DNA from: Gammaproteobacteria bacterium
GTDB lineage: Bacteria > Pseudomonadota > Gammaproteobacteria > Burkholderiales > Burkholderiaceae_D
Reading direction: 5' to 3'
Length of the DNA stretch: 64,000 nucleotides
Assembly: GCA_903970185.1 (NCBI GenBank)
Contig: CAJCIC010000098.1
Coordinates: forward strand, 28,278 to 92,277
This document shows positions 46,717 to 55,935 of the stretch, in pieces; position 1 is the first letter of the stretch, and each line of letters starts with the position of its first letter. The notes below the pieces were generated by a model. The model was not told the DNA's origin. It did no database searches and worked only from the letters and a program-made list of their open reading frames with translations. A program made the translations under genes and the position numbers.

Positions 46717-49700
46717 ATGACTTTCGACTTCTCCTGCCCGCCACCGTCACCCGAACGCGAGGTCATCGACGCACTGATGCGGCCATCCGAGTCCGCGGCC
46801 GTGCTCGCGCTTTGCGAGGAAGCCCGGCTTTCGCCTGAATCCGAGGCGAAAGTTCGCGCATTCGCCTTGAACCTGGTCGAAAAAGTCCGCGCCAAGCGCA
46901 CGCGCGCAAGTGGCGTGGACGCCCTCATGCGCGAGTTTTCACTTTCCAGCGATGAAGGCATCGCGCTCATGTGCCTTGCCGAGGCCCTCTTGCGCATCCC
47001 CGATGCGGCGACTCGTGACGCACTTATCCGCGACAAGATCGGCAAGGCAGACTGGCAGGCCCATCTCGGTCAAAGCCCGTCGCTTTTCGTCAATGCCGCG
47101 TCGTGGGGATTGCTTTTGACCGGCAAACTCGTCGCCACCCATAGCCAGGACTCGCTTGGCGCCGCCCTCACCCGCCTGCTGGGCAAGGGCGGCGAGCCGG
47201 TCATCCGCAAAGCCGTCGATCTGGCCATGCGCATGCTTGGGCGCCAGTTCGTGACCGGTGAAACGATCGAGGACGCCATCGAGAACGGCGAGCCCAACCT
47301 GGAACGCGGCTATCGCTACTCCTACGACATGCTCGGTGAGGCCGCCTTAACCGCCGCCGACGCCAAGCGCTATCTTGCTGCCTATCGCCACGCCATCCTC
47401 GCCATCGGCAAAAGCGCCAGCGGCAAGCGGCACGGCGTCAAGCTCGGGCCTGGCATCTCGATCAAGCTTTCGGCCCTGCACCCGCGCTACCAGCGCAGCC
47501 AGCGCATGCGCGTCATGCGCGAGTTGCTGCCGGTGTTGAAGTCGCTCGCGCTGAGCGCGCGCGAGTACGATATCGGCCTTAACATCGATGCCGAGGAATC
47601 CGAGCGGCTCGATCTGTCGCTCGATCTGCTCGAAGCGCTGGCTGGCGATGCGCAACTGGCCGGATGGGACGGTCTCGGTTTTGTCGTGCAGGCCTATTCG
47701 AAGCGTGCACCGGCGGTCATCGACTGGATCATTGCGCTTGCGCGCAGCCATCGCCGCCGTGTCATGGTGCGCCTCGTCAAAGGGGCCTACTGGGATTCGG
47801 AAATCAAGCGTGCCCAGATCGAGGGCCAGAGCGACTATCCCGTCTACACGCGCAAGGTGCACACGGATGTCGCCTATCAGGCGTGCGCAAGGCGCATGCT
47901 GGCTGCAACCGATGCGCTCTATCCGCAATTTGCCACGCACAATGCCTATAGCCTCGCATGGGTCAGGCAGGCGGCAATCGACGCCAGGGTCGCCGACACT
48001 GATTTCGAATTCCAGTGCCTGCATGGCATGGGAGAGACGCTCTACGATCAAGTGATCGACAGCCACGGCATTGCCTGCCGCATCTATGCGCCGGTGGGCA
48101 GCCATGAAACACTCCTCGCCTACCTCGTGCGCCGGCTTCTTGAAAACGGCGCGAACTCCTCGTTTGTCAATCGCATCGTCGATGCGAACGTGCCACTTTC
48201 CGAACTTGCCAGCGATCCCGTCGCGAGGACCCTCGAAGGCCATGCGGCCTCGCATCCGAGGATTGCGCTGCCACGCGATCTGTATGCCCCGCTGCGCATC
48301 AATTCAGGCGGACTGGATCTCGCCTGCGAAACCCGTCTTCGCGAGATCGAGCAACAACTCAACGCCTTTGCTTCGCACCGTTGGCTCGCAGCGCCCACGC
48401 ACGGCGTCGCCGCGCGCGCGCCAACGACGCTCGCCAATCCGGCAGATCACACCGACATCGTGGGCAGCGTCATCGCAGCCCACGCGGACGATGTCGACAG
48501 TGCCGTTGCCCGCGCCTTGGGCGCGCAAGCCGGGTTCGCCGCGACGAGCGGGGCCCAGCGCGCAGCCGTGCTTGATCGCGCTGCCGCATACATCGAAGAG
48601 GCGCGCATCGAACTTTGCGCGCTGCTCATGCGCGAGGCCGGCAAATCGTTTGCCAATGCCTTGGGCGAGGTGCGCGAGGCCGCTGACTTTTGCCGCTACT
48701 ACGCGGCCCAGGTGCGAGACACGCATGGCGTGGAGCAAGGTGCGCCCTTGGTTTGCATTTCGCCTTGGAATTTCCCGCTTGCGATCTTTACCGGCCAGGT
48801 GGTCGCAGCGCTTGCCGCGGGCCGCTGCGTTCTGGCAAAACCGGCCGAGCAAACTCCGCTTGTTGCAGCACTTGCCACGTCGCTCCTGCATCGCGCCGGC
48901 ATCGCCACCGATGTGTTGCAACTGCTGCCAGGGGATGGCGAGTCAGTCGGGGCGCCGCTGGTTGCGCACGCGCACATCGGTGGCGTCTTGTTTACCGGTT
49001 CGAGCGCTGTCGCCAAAGGCATCGCGCGCACGCTGTCCAAACGCCTTGACGATCCGGTCCTGGTTGCCGAGACAGGAGGCGTCAACGCCATGCTGGTTGA
49101 CTCGAGCGCGCTGGCAGAGCAGGTCACGCAGGACGTGCTGGCCTCGGCATTCGACTCTGCCGGCCAGCGATGCTCGGCGCTCAGATTGCTGTGCATCCAG
49201 GACGACGCCGCACAAAGTGTGCTTGACATGCTCTATGGCGCCTTTGCCGAACTGTCGGTCGGGGCGACCACGTGCTACGCCAACGATATTGGGCCGGTGA
49301 TCGATCGCGAGGCTTACGATCGGCTCGAAGCGCACATCGCCAGCATGCGCGCGCGCGGCTTTCGCGTGACGCGGCTTGCGCTTGGCGAGCGCCATGCACA
49401 AGGCACCTTCGTAGCACCCACGATCATCGAGATTCCGAGTGTTGCGAGTCTTCCAGGCGAAGTCTTCGGGCCAGTCTTGCACGTCGTGCGCTATCGGGCA
49501 GAAGACTGGGAAGGCTTGCTCGAGGACATCAACCGCACCGGGTTTGGCCTGACCATGGGCGTTCACAGCCGCATTGACGAACATATCGAACGCGTACGTT
49601 TGCGTGCCAACGTGGGCAACTTATACGTCAATCGCAACATGATCGGCGCTGTCGTCGGGGTGCAGCCGTTTGGCGGTGAAGGCCTGTCAGGTACCGGGCC

Positions 49701-50322
49701 CAAGGCAGGAGGTCCACTTTACCTCGCGCGCCTTGGCGTTGCCCTCGCGCTTTCCGCGCCAACGCAGCTGGCGCATGCGCAGCGCAATGTCTCGCTGCTG
49801 TTGCGGCGCTGCCTGCAAGGCGCGACACCAGAAGAGCAAGGCGAGATGCAGTTGTTCGCCAAGCGACTCGCGCAGTTCGGGCTTAACGAGCTGCGCCTTG
49901 AGCTTAAGGGGCCAACCGGCGAAGAGAACCTGTTGCGCTTTCACCCGCGCGCGGTCATCGCCTGTCTGGGCGCATCACCAAAGGAAACGCTCAAGCTCGC
50001 CATCATGGCAACCAGCGTCGGGGCAACGCCGCTTGCCTTGCGCGAGCACATCGATGGCGCATTGCACGACATGATCGGACCGCTGCTTGACGACTCGGCC
50101 ATTGACGCCCTTTTGGTCAACCCGCACACGAGCGAGCGCGAACGCTGGCAGACGCGGCTTGCCGATCGACCCGGCGCGATCATTCCGGTCATTGTCGTGC
50201 CGGCGAGCGCCAGTGACATCGGGCCCGGTCATGTCGCACGGCTCTATCACGAACGTAGCATCAGCATCAACACGGCTGCCGCAGGCGGCAATGCTGCCTT
50301 GATGGTGCTCGAAGACGTATAG
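46717..50322 (+). CDS. putA: Bifunctional proline dehydrogenase/P5C dehydrogenase
   Basis: Oxidises proline to glutamate: FAD-dependent proline dehydrogenase plus NAD-dependent P5C dehydrogenase in one 1201-residue chain, at the membrane edge. The ATG at 46717 is preferred over a TTG seven codons earlier. The N-terminal domain is about 1-120, the PRODH barrel about 150-470 (LGPGISIKLSALHPRY, VMVRLVKGAYWDSEIKRAQ), and the ALDH domain about 530-1000. ALDH catalytic Glu785 lies in ETGGVNAM and Cys819 in DSAGQRCSALR. A C-terminal ALDH-like domain follows. There is no ribbon-helix-helix DNA-binding domain, so unlike E. coli PutA (1320 residues) it is not a self-repressor. Confidence 0.96.
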   Translation: MTFDFSCPPPSPEREVIDALMRPSESAAVLALCEEARLSPESEAKVRAFALNLVEKVRAKRTRASGVDALMREFSLSSDEGIALMCLAEALLRIPDAATRDALIRDKIGKADWQAHLGQSPSLFVNAASWGLLLTGKLVATHSQDSLGAALTRLLGKGGEPVIRKAVDLAMRMLGRQFVTGETIEDAIENGEPNLERGYRYSYDMLGEAALTAADAKRYLAAYRHAILAIGKSASGKRHGVKLGPGISIKLSALHPRYQRSQRMRVMRELLPVLKSLALSAREYDIGLNIDAEESERLDLSLDLLEALAGDAQLAGWDGLGFVVQAYSKRAPAVIDWIIALARSHRRRVMVRLVKGAYWDSEIKRAQIEGQSDYPVYTRKVHTDVAYQACARRMLAATDALYPQFATHNAYSLAWVRQAAIDARVADTDFEFQCLHGMGETLYDQVIDSHGIACRIYAPVGSHETLLAYLVRRLLENGANSSFVNRIVDANVPLSELASDPVARTLEGHAASHPRIALPRDLYAPLRINSGGLDLACETRLREIEQQLNAFASHRWLAAPTHGVAARAPTTLANPADHTDIVGSVIAAHADDVDSAVARALGAQAGFAATSGAQRAAVLDRAAAYIEEARIELCALLMREAGKSFANALGEVREAADFCRYYAAQVRDTHGVEQGAPLVCISPWNFPLAIFTGQVVAALAAGRCVLAKPAEQTPLVAALATSLLHRAGIATDVLQLLPGDGESVGAPLVAHAHIGGVLFTGSSAVAKGIARTLSKRLDDPVLVAETGGVNAMLVDSSALAEQVTQDVLASAFDSAGQRCSALRLLCIQDDAAQSVLDMLYGAFAELSVGATTCYANDIGPVIDREAYDRLEAHIASMRARGFRVTRLALGERHAQGTFVAPTIIEIPSVASLPGEVFGPVLHVVRYRAEDWEGLLEDINRTGFGLTMGVHSRIDEHIERVRLRANVGNLYVNRNMIGAVVGVQPFGGEGLSGTGPKAGGPLYLARLGVALALSAPTQLAHAQRNVSLLLRRCLQGATPEEQGEMQLFAKRLAQFGLNELRLELKGPTGEENLLRFHPRAVIACLGASPKETLKLAIMATSVGATPLALREHIDGALHDMIGPLLDDSAIDALLVNPHTSERERWQTRLADRPGAIIPVIVVPASASDIGPGHVARLYHERSISINTAAAGGNAALMVLEDV

Positions 50323-50469
50323 ACGACCGGGCACCGCACAAACCCGCATTGGAGGGGTGACGGGGTTCGGTTATCATCCGCTCGTCCCGCGAGAGACGAA
50401 TTCTGGCTTGGAACTTGCAACGACGACGGCGCCGCGCAGGCATACATGCGCCATGTGTTTGGGAGCGTT

Positions 50470-51399
50470 ATGCAGACTTTCCTTCAGCAGATCATCAACG
50501 GACTGGTGCTCGGAAGCATCTACGCACTGGTGGCGCTTGGCTACACCATGGTGTATGGCATCTTGAGCCTGATCAACTTTGCCCACGGCGATGTGTTGAT
50601 GGTCGGTGCCCTCACCGCCTATGCCACCATCACCGGCGTGCAGCAACTCGTACCGGGCCTGCCTGGGCCGGTGCTGCTTGTCATCGGTCTTCTGGTTGCC
50701 GTTCCGGTCTGCATGGCGGTCAACGTCGCGATCGAGCGCATCGCCTACAGGCCGCTTCGCAACGCCCCGCGTCTTGCACCCCTGATTACGGCAATTGGCG
50801 TCTCGCTGATCCTGCAAACCGTGGCGATGATCATCTTCGGGCGCAACTACAAGGTATTTCCGACGCTGCTTCCCTCCGCGCCGCTGCCGGTTCTTGGCGC
50901 GAGCATCACGCCGACACAAATTCTGATTCTGGTGCTTGCGGCAGTGATGATGATCGGCCTGGTCCTTCTTGTTGAGCGCACCAAACTGGGTCGCGCGATG
51001 CGCGCGACTGCCGAGAATCCGCGCTTTGCGAGCCTGATGGGGGTCGACGCCAACTCGGTCATCGTCGCCACTTTTGCCATCGGCGCGGCGCTTGCCGCCG
51101 TGGCTGGGGTGCTGGTTGCTGCGAACTACTCGATCGCCCATTTCTATATGGGGTTCATCCCCGGACTCAAGGCTTTCACCGCAGCCGTGCTTGGCGGCAT
51201 TGGCAACCTTTATGGTGCAATGGTGGGCGGCCTGATCCTTGGCCTCATCGAAAGCCTAGGCGCTGGCTACATCGGCCAGCTCACCGACGGCTTCATCGGC
51301 AGCAACTACCAGGACATCTTCGCCTTCGTCGTCCTTATCGGCGTTTTGACCCTGCGCCCGGCCGGAATCATGGGTGAGCGCGTTGCAGACCGTGCCTGA
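50470..51399 (+). CDS. livH: Branched-chain amino acid ABC permease LivH
   Basis: A 309-residue inner-membrane permease with about eight membrane segments, starting MQTFLQQIINGLVLGSIYAL. The ATG at 50470 has GGGAG before it and the usual family length; an upstream Met (50446) has no ribosome site. The ATPase-contact loop GLKAFTAAVLGGIGNLYGAM and the C-terminal RPAGIMGE are typical. livM follows after 33 bases. It lies 147 bases after putA on the same strand, so both may be co-expressed. Confidence 0.93.
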   Translation: MQTFLQQIINGLVLGSIYALVALGYTMVYGILSLINFAHGDVLMVGALTAYATITGVQQLVPGLPGPVLLVIGLLVAVPVCMAVNVAIERIAYRPLRNAPRLAPLITAIGVSLILQTVAMIIFGRNYKVFPTLLPSAPLPVLGASITPTQILILVLAAVMMIGLVLLVERTKLGRAMRATAENPRFASLMGVDANSVIVATFAIGAALAAVAGVLVAANYSIAHFYMGFIPGLKAFTAAVLGGIGNLYGAMVGGLILGLIESLGAGYIGQLTDGFIGSNYQDIFAFVVLIGVLTLRPAGIMGERVADRA

Positions 51400-51432
51400 T
51401 GTCAAACGGCAGCCCCTGAACAAGGACACGCA

Positions 51433-52695
51433 ATGACCGATTCGATCACATCGCTGACCGGAACACCCAACAAGCACAAGGCCTACGTTGGCGTTGCCTT
51501 GGTCGCGCTCGCATTGATTGTCCTGCCCTCGCTTGCCAACCTTGGCGGCCATTCCTGGATCCGCATCCTCGACTTTGCGCTGCTCTACGTCATGCTGGCG
51601 CTGGGCCTAAATATCGTCGTGGGCTTTGCCGGTCTTCTCGATCTTGGCTATATCGCCTTCTACGCGGTTGGCGCGTACATGACAGCCTTGCTCGCCTCGC
51701 CACAAATGTCAGTCGTGCTGGCGTCGTTTGTCGACCAATACCCGACCCTGGGCAACTTCCTGGTGTCCCTTTTTGGCGCCGACGTCGCCAAGAACGGCAT
51801 CCATTTGTCGGTATGGCTGATCGTGCCGCTAGGCGCTGCGCTGGCCGCCACCTTCGGCGTCATTCTCGGCACGCCGACACTGAAGTTGCGCGGCGACTAC
51901 CTTGCAATTGTCACCCTGGGCTTTGGTGAAATCATCCGCATCTTCATCAACAACCTCAATGCACCGGTCGATCTCACCAACGGGCCGCAGGGCATCGACA
52001 ACATCGACCCGGTGACGATTGGACCGATCAATCTGAGCACGGACACTTACGAAGTGTTCGGCTTGCCGCTGCCCTCGGTACAGCTCTATTACTACCTGTT
52101 CCTGGTGCTGGTCATCGTCATCATCTTCGTCACCATCCGCCTGCAGGATTCCCGCATCGGGCGCGCATGGGTTGCGATTCGCGAAGACGAGATCGCTGCC
52201 AAGGCGATGGGCATCAATACGCGCAACATCAAGCTTCTTGCGTTTGCCATGGGGGCGAGCTTTGGCGGAGTTTCCGGCGCGATGTTCGCGGCGTTTCAGG
52301 GTTTCGTCAGCCCCGAGTCGTTCGGGTTGACCGAGTCGATCGTGATTCTCGCCATGGTCGTGCTTGGCGGCATGGGACATATCCCGGGCGTGATTCTTGG
52401 CGCGGTCTTGCTCTCAGCGTTGCCCGAAGTCCTGCGCCATGCCGTACCGGCCCTGCGACTGCCCGTGCTCGATGCGATCACCGCCGCCGGGCATGCCCTG
52501 CCGGCCTCGGTAAGCCAGGCGCTCGTGACCTTCACAGGCAACGTCCTTGAGCCTGAAGTCCTGCGAAGTCTGATCTTCGGCCTTGCCATGGTTGGCATCA
52601 TGCTGACCCGACCCGCAGGCCTTTGGCCAGCCCCCGCCCACGGCAAGGGCCTCGGTGGCATCAAGGCCAAGGTCTCGGCAGCGGAGGGGGCCTGA
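51433..52695 (+). CDS. livM: Branched-chain amino acid ABC permease LivM
   Basis: A 420-residue permease, the larger partner of LivH. Membrane segments begin near residue 18. Conserved parts are GLNIVVGFAGLLDLGYIAFYAVGAYM, TLKLRGDYLAIVTLGFGEII and the contact loop with GFVSPESFGLTESIVILAMVVLGGMG. A stretch of about 40 residues around 440-560 bases into the gene (residues 90-120) and a segment before the end (AVPALRLPVLDAITAAGHAL) are longer than in E. coli LivM. The livG ATG overlaps its stop. Confidence 0.92.
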   Translation: MTDSITSLTGTPNKHKAYVGVALVALALIVLPSLANLGGHSWIRILDFALLYVMLALGLNIVVGFAGLLDLGYIAFYAVGAYMTALLASPQMSVVLASFVDQYPTLGNFLVSLFGADVAKNGIHLSVWLIVPLGAALAATFGVILGTPTLKLRGDYLAIVTLGFGEIIRIFINNLNAPVDLTNGPQGIDNIDPVTIGPINLSTDTYEVFGLPLPSVQLYYYLFLVLVIVIIFVTIRLQDSRIGRAWVAIREDEIAAKAMGINTRNIKLLAFAMGASFGGVSGAMFAAFQGFVSPESFGLTESIVILAMVVLGGMGHIPGVILGAVLLSALPEVLRHAVPALRLPVLDAITAAGHALPASVSQALVTFTGNVLEPEVLRSLIFGLAMVGIMLTRPAGLWPAPAHGKGLGGIKAKVSAAEGA

Positions 52696-53504
52696 TGTCA
52701 GCAATCATGCAAGACGCCGCTGGCGTGGCGCCCTCGGCCGTGCCGGTGCTGCTTGCCGTGCAAGGCGTGAACAAGCGCTTTGGCGGCCTGCAGGCACTAT
52801 CCGATGTTGGCATTAGCATCCGACGCGGCCAGATTTACGGTCTGATCGGCCCTAACGGTGCCGGCAAGACGACCTTCTTCAATGTCATCACCGGGCTGTA
52901 CCAGGCCGATAGCGGCACTTTCGAGCTCGACGGCAAGCCCTATTCGCCTTCGGCACCGCACGAGGTGGCACGCGCAGGCATCGCCCGCACCTTCCAGAAC
53001 ATTCGCCTGTTTGGCGAGATGACGGCCCTGGAAAACGTCATGGTCGGCCGTCATGTGCGCACGCATGCCGGCGTCATCGGCGCAGTCCTAAGAACACCGG
53101 CAGCACGCAACGAAGAGGCTGGCATCCGCCAGCGCGCGATGGAACTGCTCGACTATGTTGGCGTTAGCCGCTATGCGGATTTTCGGGCAAGAACGCTTTC
53201 CTACGGTGACCAGCGCCGCCTTGAAATCGCTCGTGCCCTTGCCACCGATCCGGTCCTGCTGGCCCTTGACGAGCCCGCAGCAGGCATGAATGCGACCGAG
53301 AAGGTCAGCCTGCGCGGCTTGCTTGAGAACATCAGCCGCGACGGCCGCACGATTCTTCTCATCGAACATGACGTCAAGCTGGTCATGGGACTTTGCAATG
53401 AGGTCACCGTGCTTGATTATGGCAAGTCAATAGCCCAGGGCGTGCCCGCCGACGTGCAAAAGAATCCGGCGGTGATCGACGCCTATCTCGGCGGAGGTCA
53501 CTGA
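52695..53504 (+). CDS. livG: Branched-chain amino acid ABC ATPase LivG
   Basis: A 269-residue ATP-binding subunit from the ATG at 52695, overlapping the livM stop. Walker A is GPNGAGKTTFFN, followed by the LivG-typical GIARTFQNIRLFGEMTALENV. The signature is LSYGDQRRLEIARAL, Walker B LLALDEPAAGMN, and the H-loop is in LLIEHDVKLVMGLC. It pairs with LivF and contacts LivH/LivM. The livF ATG overlaps its stop. Confidence 0.94.
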   Translation: MSAIMQDAAGVAPSAVPVLLAVQGVNKRFGGLQALSDVGISIRRGQIYGLIGPNGAGKTTFFNVITGLYQADSGTFELDGKPYSPSAPHEVARAGIARTFQNIRLFGEMTALENVMVGRHVRTHAGVIGAVLRTPAARNEEAGIRQRAMELLDYVGVSRYADFRARTLSYGDQRRLEIARALATDPVLLALDEPAAGMNATEKVSLRGLLENISRDGRTILLIEHDVKLVMGLCNEVTVLDYGKSIAQGVPADVQKNPAVIDAYLGGGH

Positions 53505-54220
53505 TGGCCGATCTCATGCTAAGCGTGAACAAGCTCGAAGTCTCCTATGGCGGCATTCATGCGGTGAAGGGCATCGATTTTTTCATCAACAAGGGTGAAC
53601 TCGTCACCCTGATCGGTGCCAATGGCGCGGGCAAGACCACCACGCTCAAGGCGATTACCGGCCTTTTGCCCCTGAAAGCCGGGGACATCAGCTACCGCGG
53701 CGAAGACACGCGCGGTCGGCCGACCTATCGGCTATTGCGCGATGGCCTGGCCATGGTGCCGGAAGGCCGTGGCGTGTTCGCGCGCATGACGATTACCGAG
53801 AACCTGCAGATGGGCGCCTATGTCCGCACCGACGAGCCCACGATCAAGCAGGACATCGAGCGCATGTTCGGCATCTTCCCGCGCTTGAAGGAGCGCGCCA
53901 ACCAGCTTGCCGGCACGATGTCCGGTGGCGAGCAGCAAATGCTCGCGATGGCGCGGGCCCTGATGTCGCAACCGCAACTGCTCTTGCTTGACGAGCCTTC
54001 GATGGGGCTCTCGCCGATCATGGTCGACAAGATTTTCGAGGTCGTGCGAGATATCTCGGCGCAGGGCGTGACGATCCTTCTGGTCGAACAGAACGCGCGC
54101 CTTGCACTGCAGGCGGCCGATCGTGGCTATGTCATGGAATCGGGCCTGATTACCATGACAGGCGTCGCATCGGATCTTCTTACCGATTCGAAAGTGCGCG
54201 CCGCTTACCTCGGCGAATGA
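53504..54220 (+). CDS. livF: Branched-chain amino acid ABC ATPase LivF
   Basis: A 238-residue ATPase, the second one of the liv importer. Walker A is GANGAGKTTTLKAITGLLP, the LivF-typical MVPEGRGVFARMTITENL follows, the signature is MSGGEQQMLAMARAL, Walker B LLLLDEPSMGLSP, and the H-loop segment is LLVEQNARLALQ. It closes the livHMGF operon. Eight bases after it the convergent PaiB-like gene ends, with no terminator between. Confidence 0.95.
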   Translation: MADLMLSVNKLEVSYGGIHAVKGIDFFINKGELVTLIGANGAGKTTTLKAITGLLPLKAGDISYRGEDTRGRPTYRLLRDGLAMVPEGRGVFARMTITENLQMGAYVRTDEPTIKQDIERMFGIFPRLKERANQLAGTMSGGEQQMLAMARALMSQPQLLLLDEPSMGLSPIMVDKIFEVVRDISAQGVTILLVEQNARLALQAADRGYVMESGLITMTGVASDLLTDSKVRAAYLGE

Positions 54221-54227
54221 GCAGATC

Positions 54228-54860
54228 TCAAGGCGCGGGCCATAGTCCGAGCTTTTCCATCCAGTAACCGAGTTCGCGCCGGTTCTCGTCGCCGGCTGCG
54301 TATTCCTTGGCAAGCCCGGCGCGGTCATCGGCCAAGCGATGCTGGTTCAATTTGAACTTGCCTTCGAGATGGGCGACGCGCATGCGCAAGCCGACAATGC
54401 CGCCAAGGAGCGGTTTTTGCAGCGTGTCTTCGAAGACCGCCCAGCGGCTTGCGAACTCGGGTTCATGGTGCGCGATCAGGCTTTGCAGGATCGCCAGCTT
54501 CTCATCGGCATCATGCGTGACTTCGATCGGTCCTTGGGCGTGCACGGCAATGTAGTTCCAGGTCGGCACGCGTCGGTCAGAGCGGTACTGGGTGGGCGAG
54601 ACGTAGGTATGCGGTCCTTGAAATACCAAGAGGGCCTCTGGCGCGGCTGCGAGCGCCTGCCAGTGCGGATTGGCTTTGGCGACGTGGGCATCGATGATCC
54701 AGGCCTCGCCCTCGCGTCGCGCGAGCACCGGCAAGTGGGTCGCAAACGGCGCGTTGTCACGCTGGCTATAGAGCGTAGCGAAGTTATGGCGCGACATGAC
54801 CTCGGCAAGATGTGCGGGATCGTCATGGTCGAACTGGGGTGGCAGGTAAAGGCTGGTCAC
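54228..54860 (-). CDS. PaiB-like FMN-binding protein
   Basis: A 210-residue protein with the PaiB split-barrel pattern: MSRHNFATLYSQRDNAPFATHLPVL, WQALAAAPEALLVFQGPHTY, TWNYIAVHAQGPIEV and the C-terminal LEGKFKLNQHRLADDRAGL. The family is named after a Bacillus protein that negatively affects sporulation genes; the molecular activity is probably FMN binding. The GTG at 54860 is preferred because it lies next to the stop of the preceding reductase gene; the frame extends upstream inside that gene. Confidence 0.83.
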   Translation of the reverse strand: MTSLYLPPQFDHDDPAHLAEVMSRHNFATLYSQRDNAPFATHLPVLARREGEAWIIDAHVAKANPHWQALAAAPEALLVFQGPHTYVSPTQYRSDRRVPTWNYIAVHAQGPIEVTHDADEKLAILQSLIAHHEPEFASRWAVFEDTLQKPLLGGIVGLRMRVAHLEGKFKLNQHRLADDRAGLAKEYAAGDENRRELGYWMEKLGLWPAP

Positions 54861-54864
54861 GGCT

Positions 54865-55914
54865 TCAGGCAACCGGGTCGCGGGCGAGATCGGCCTCGGT
54901 GGTGAAGGCATCGGCATAGAACTCGTCAGGTGAGAGGCCGGCCTCGCTGACAAAATCGCGCCGGGCCGAATCGATCACGACAGGAGCGCCGCAGGCGTAG
55001 ACCTGATGGCCGGAAAGATCGGCAAAATCCTCGAGCACGGCGCGATGGACAAATCCGGTGCGGCCACGCCAGTGGTCTTCAGCCAGCGCATCGGAGACAA
55101 CCGGCACATACCTGAAATCGGCAAGCCGGGTCGAAAACTCACGCACGAGCTGATCCATATACAGATCGTGCGGTCGCCTTCCGCCCCAATACAGCACCAT
55201 CGGTCGCCGTGTCTTTTTCAGGATGCAGTCTTCAATTATCGCCTTGATCGGCGCAAAACCGGTGCCGCTCGCGAGCAGGATGATCGGCTTGTCGCTGTCA
55301 TCACGCAGGAAAAAAGTACCCAGCGGGCCCTCAAAGCGCAGGATGTCGCGCGGCCTCATCTGGGTCGGTGTTTCTGCAAAAATCTGGTCGGTGAATGCGC
55401 CGCCCGGGACATGGCGGACATGCAGTTCAACCTGGTCGGCAAGGTGCGGCGCGCGCGCCATCGAATAGCTCCGCCTCTTGCCATCCTTGAGGATCAGTTC
55501 GATGTACTGCCCAGCGAGGTACTGAAAGCGCTCGGCCGCGGGCAGTTGCAGGAGCACGACAACGACATCGGGTGCCACCTTGTCGACTTGCGCAACGCGG
55601 CTTGGCAGTTTGCGGATCGGGATGTCGCCCGCGCCTTTCACCACCCGGGCCGAAATCACCAGGTCATCGAGCGGGCGGGCGCAGCAAAAAAGCGCGAAGC
55701 CTTGCGCCTTTTCTTCGGCAGACAATGCAGAGGCCTGGTGCACGGCATGCTCGACGTGACCCGACACGAGCTTCCCCTTGCACGACCCGCACGCGCCATT
55801 GCGGCAGCCATAGGGCAGGCCAATGCCGGCGCGCAAGGCGGCGGCCAGGACGGTGTCGTCCGCTTCGGCGCTAAACTGTTGGCCGCTTGACTGTATCGTG
55901 ACCGAAAATGTCAT
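54865..55914 (-). CDS. 2Fe-2S ferredoxin / FAD reductase (CDP-glucoseen reductase-like)
   Basis: A 349-residue electron-transfer flavoenzyme. The N-terminal plant-type ferredoxin domain has cluster cysteines at C37, C42, C45 and C77 (PYGCRNGACGSCKG ... FCCARP). The FAD domain has RRSYSMA. The NAD(P) domain has LLASGTGFAPIKAIIEDC and the C-terminal CGAPVVIDSARRDF. Relatives are annotated as CDP-6-deoxy-3,4-glucoseen reductases, but no partner dehydrase or sugar genes are here, so the electron acceptor is unknown. It is divergent from the SDR gene with 21 bases between starts. Confidence 0.87.
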   Translation of the reverse strand: MTFSVTIQSSGQQFSAEADDTVLAAALRAGIGLPYGCRNGACGSCKGKLVSGHVEHAVHQASALSAEEKAQGFALFCCARPLDDLVISARVVKGAGDIPIRKLPSRVAQVDKVAPDVVVVLLQLPAAERFQYLAGQYIELILKDGKRRSYSMARAPHLADQVELHVRHVPGGAFTDQIFAETPTQMRPRDILRFEGPLGTFFLRDDSDKPIILLASGTGFAPIKAIIEDCILKKTRRPMVLYWGGRRPHDLYMDQLVREFSTRLADFRYVPVVSDALAEDHWRGRTGFVHRAVLEDFADLSGHQVYACGAPVVIDSARRDFVSEAGLSPDEFYADAFTTEADLARDPVA

Positions 55915-55935
55915 TGCTCGTATGTGGGGGGTTCA

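Noticed and set aside
48071..49300. 409-codon second frame inside putA
   Set aside because: Ser/Arg/Pro-rich composition of a shifted frame; PutA motifs run through the region without break.
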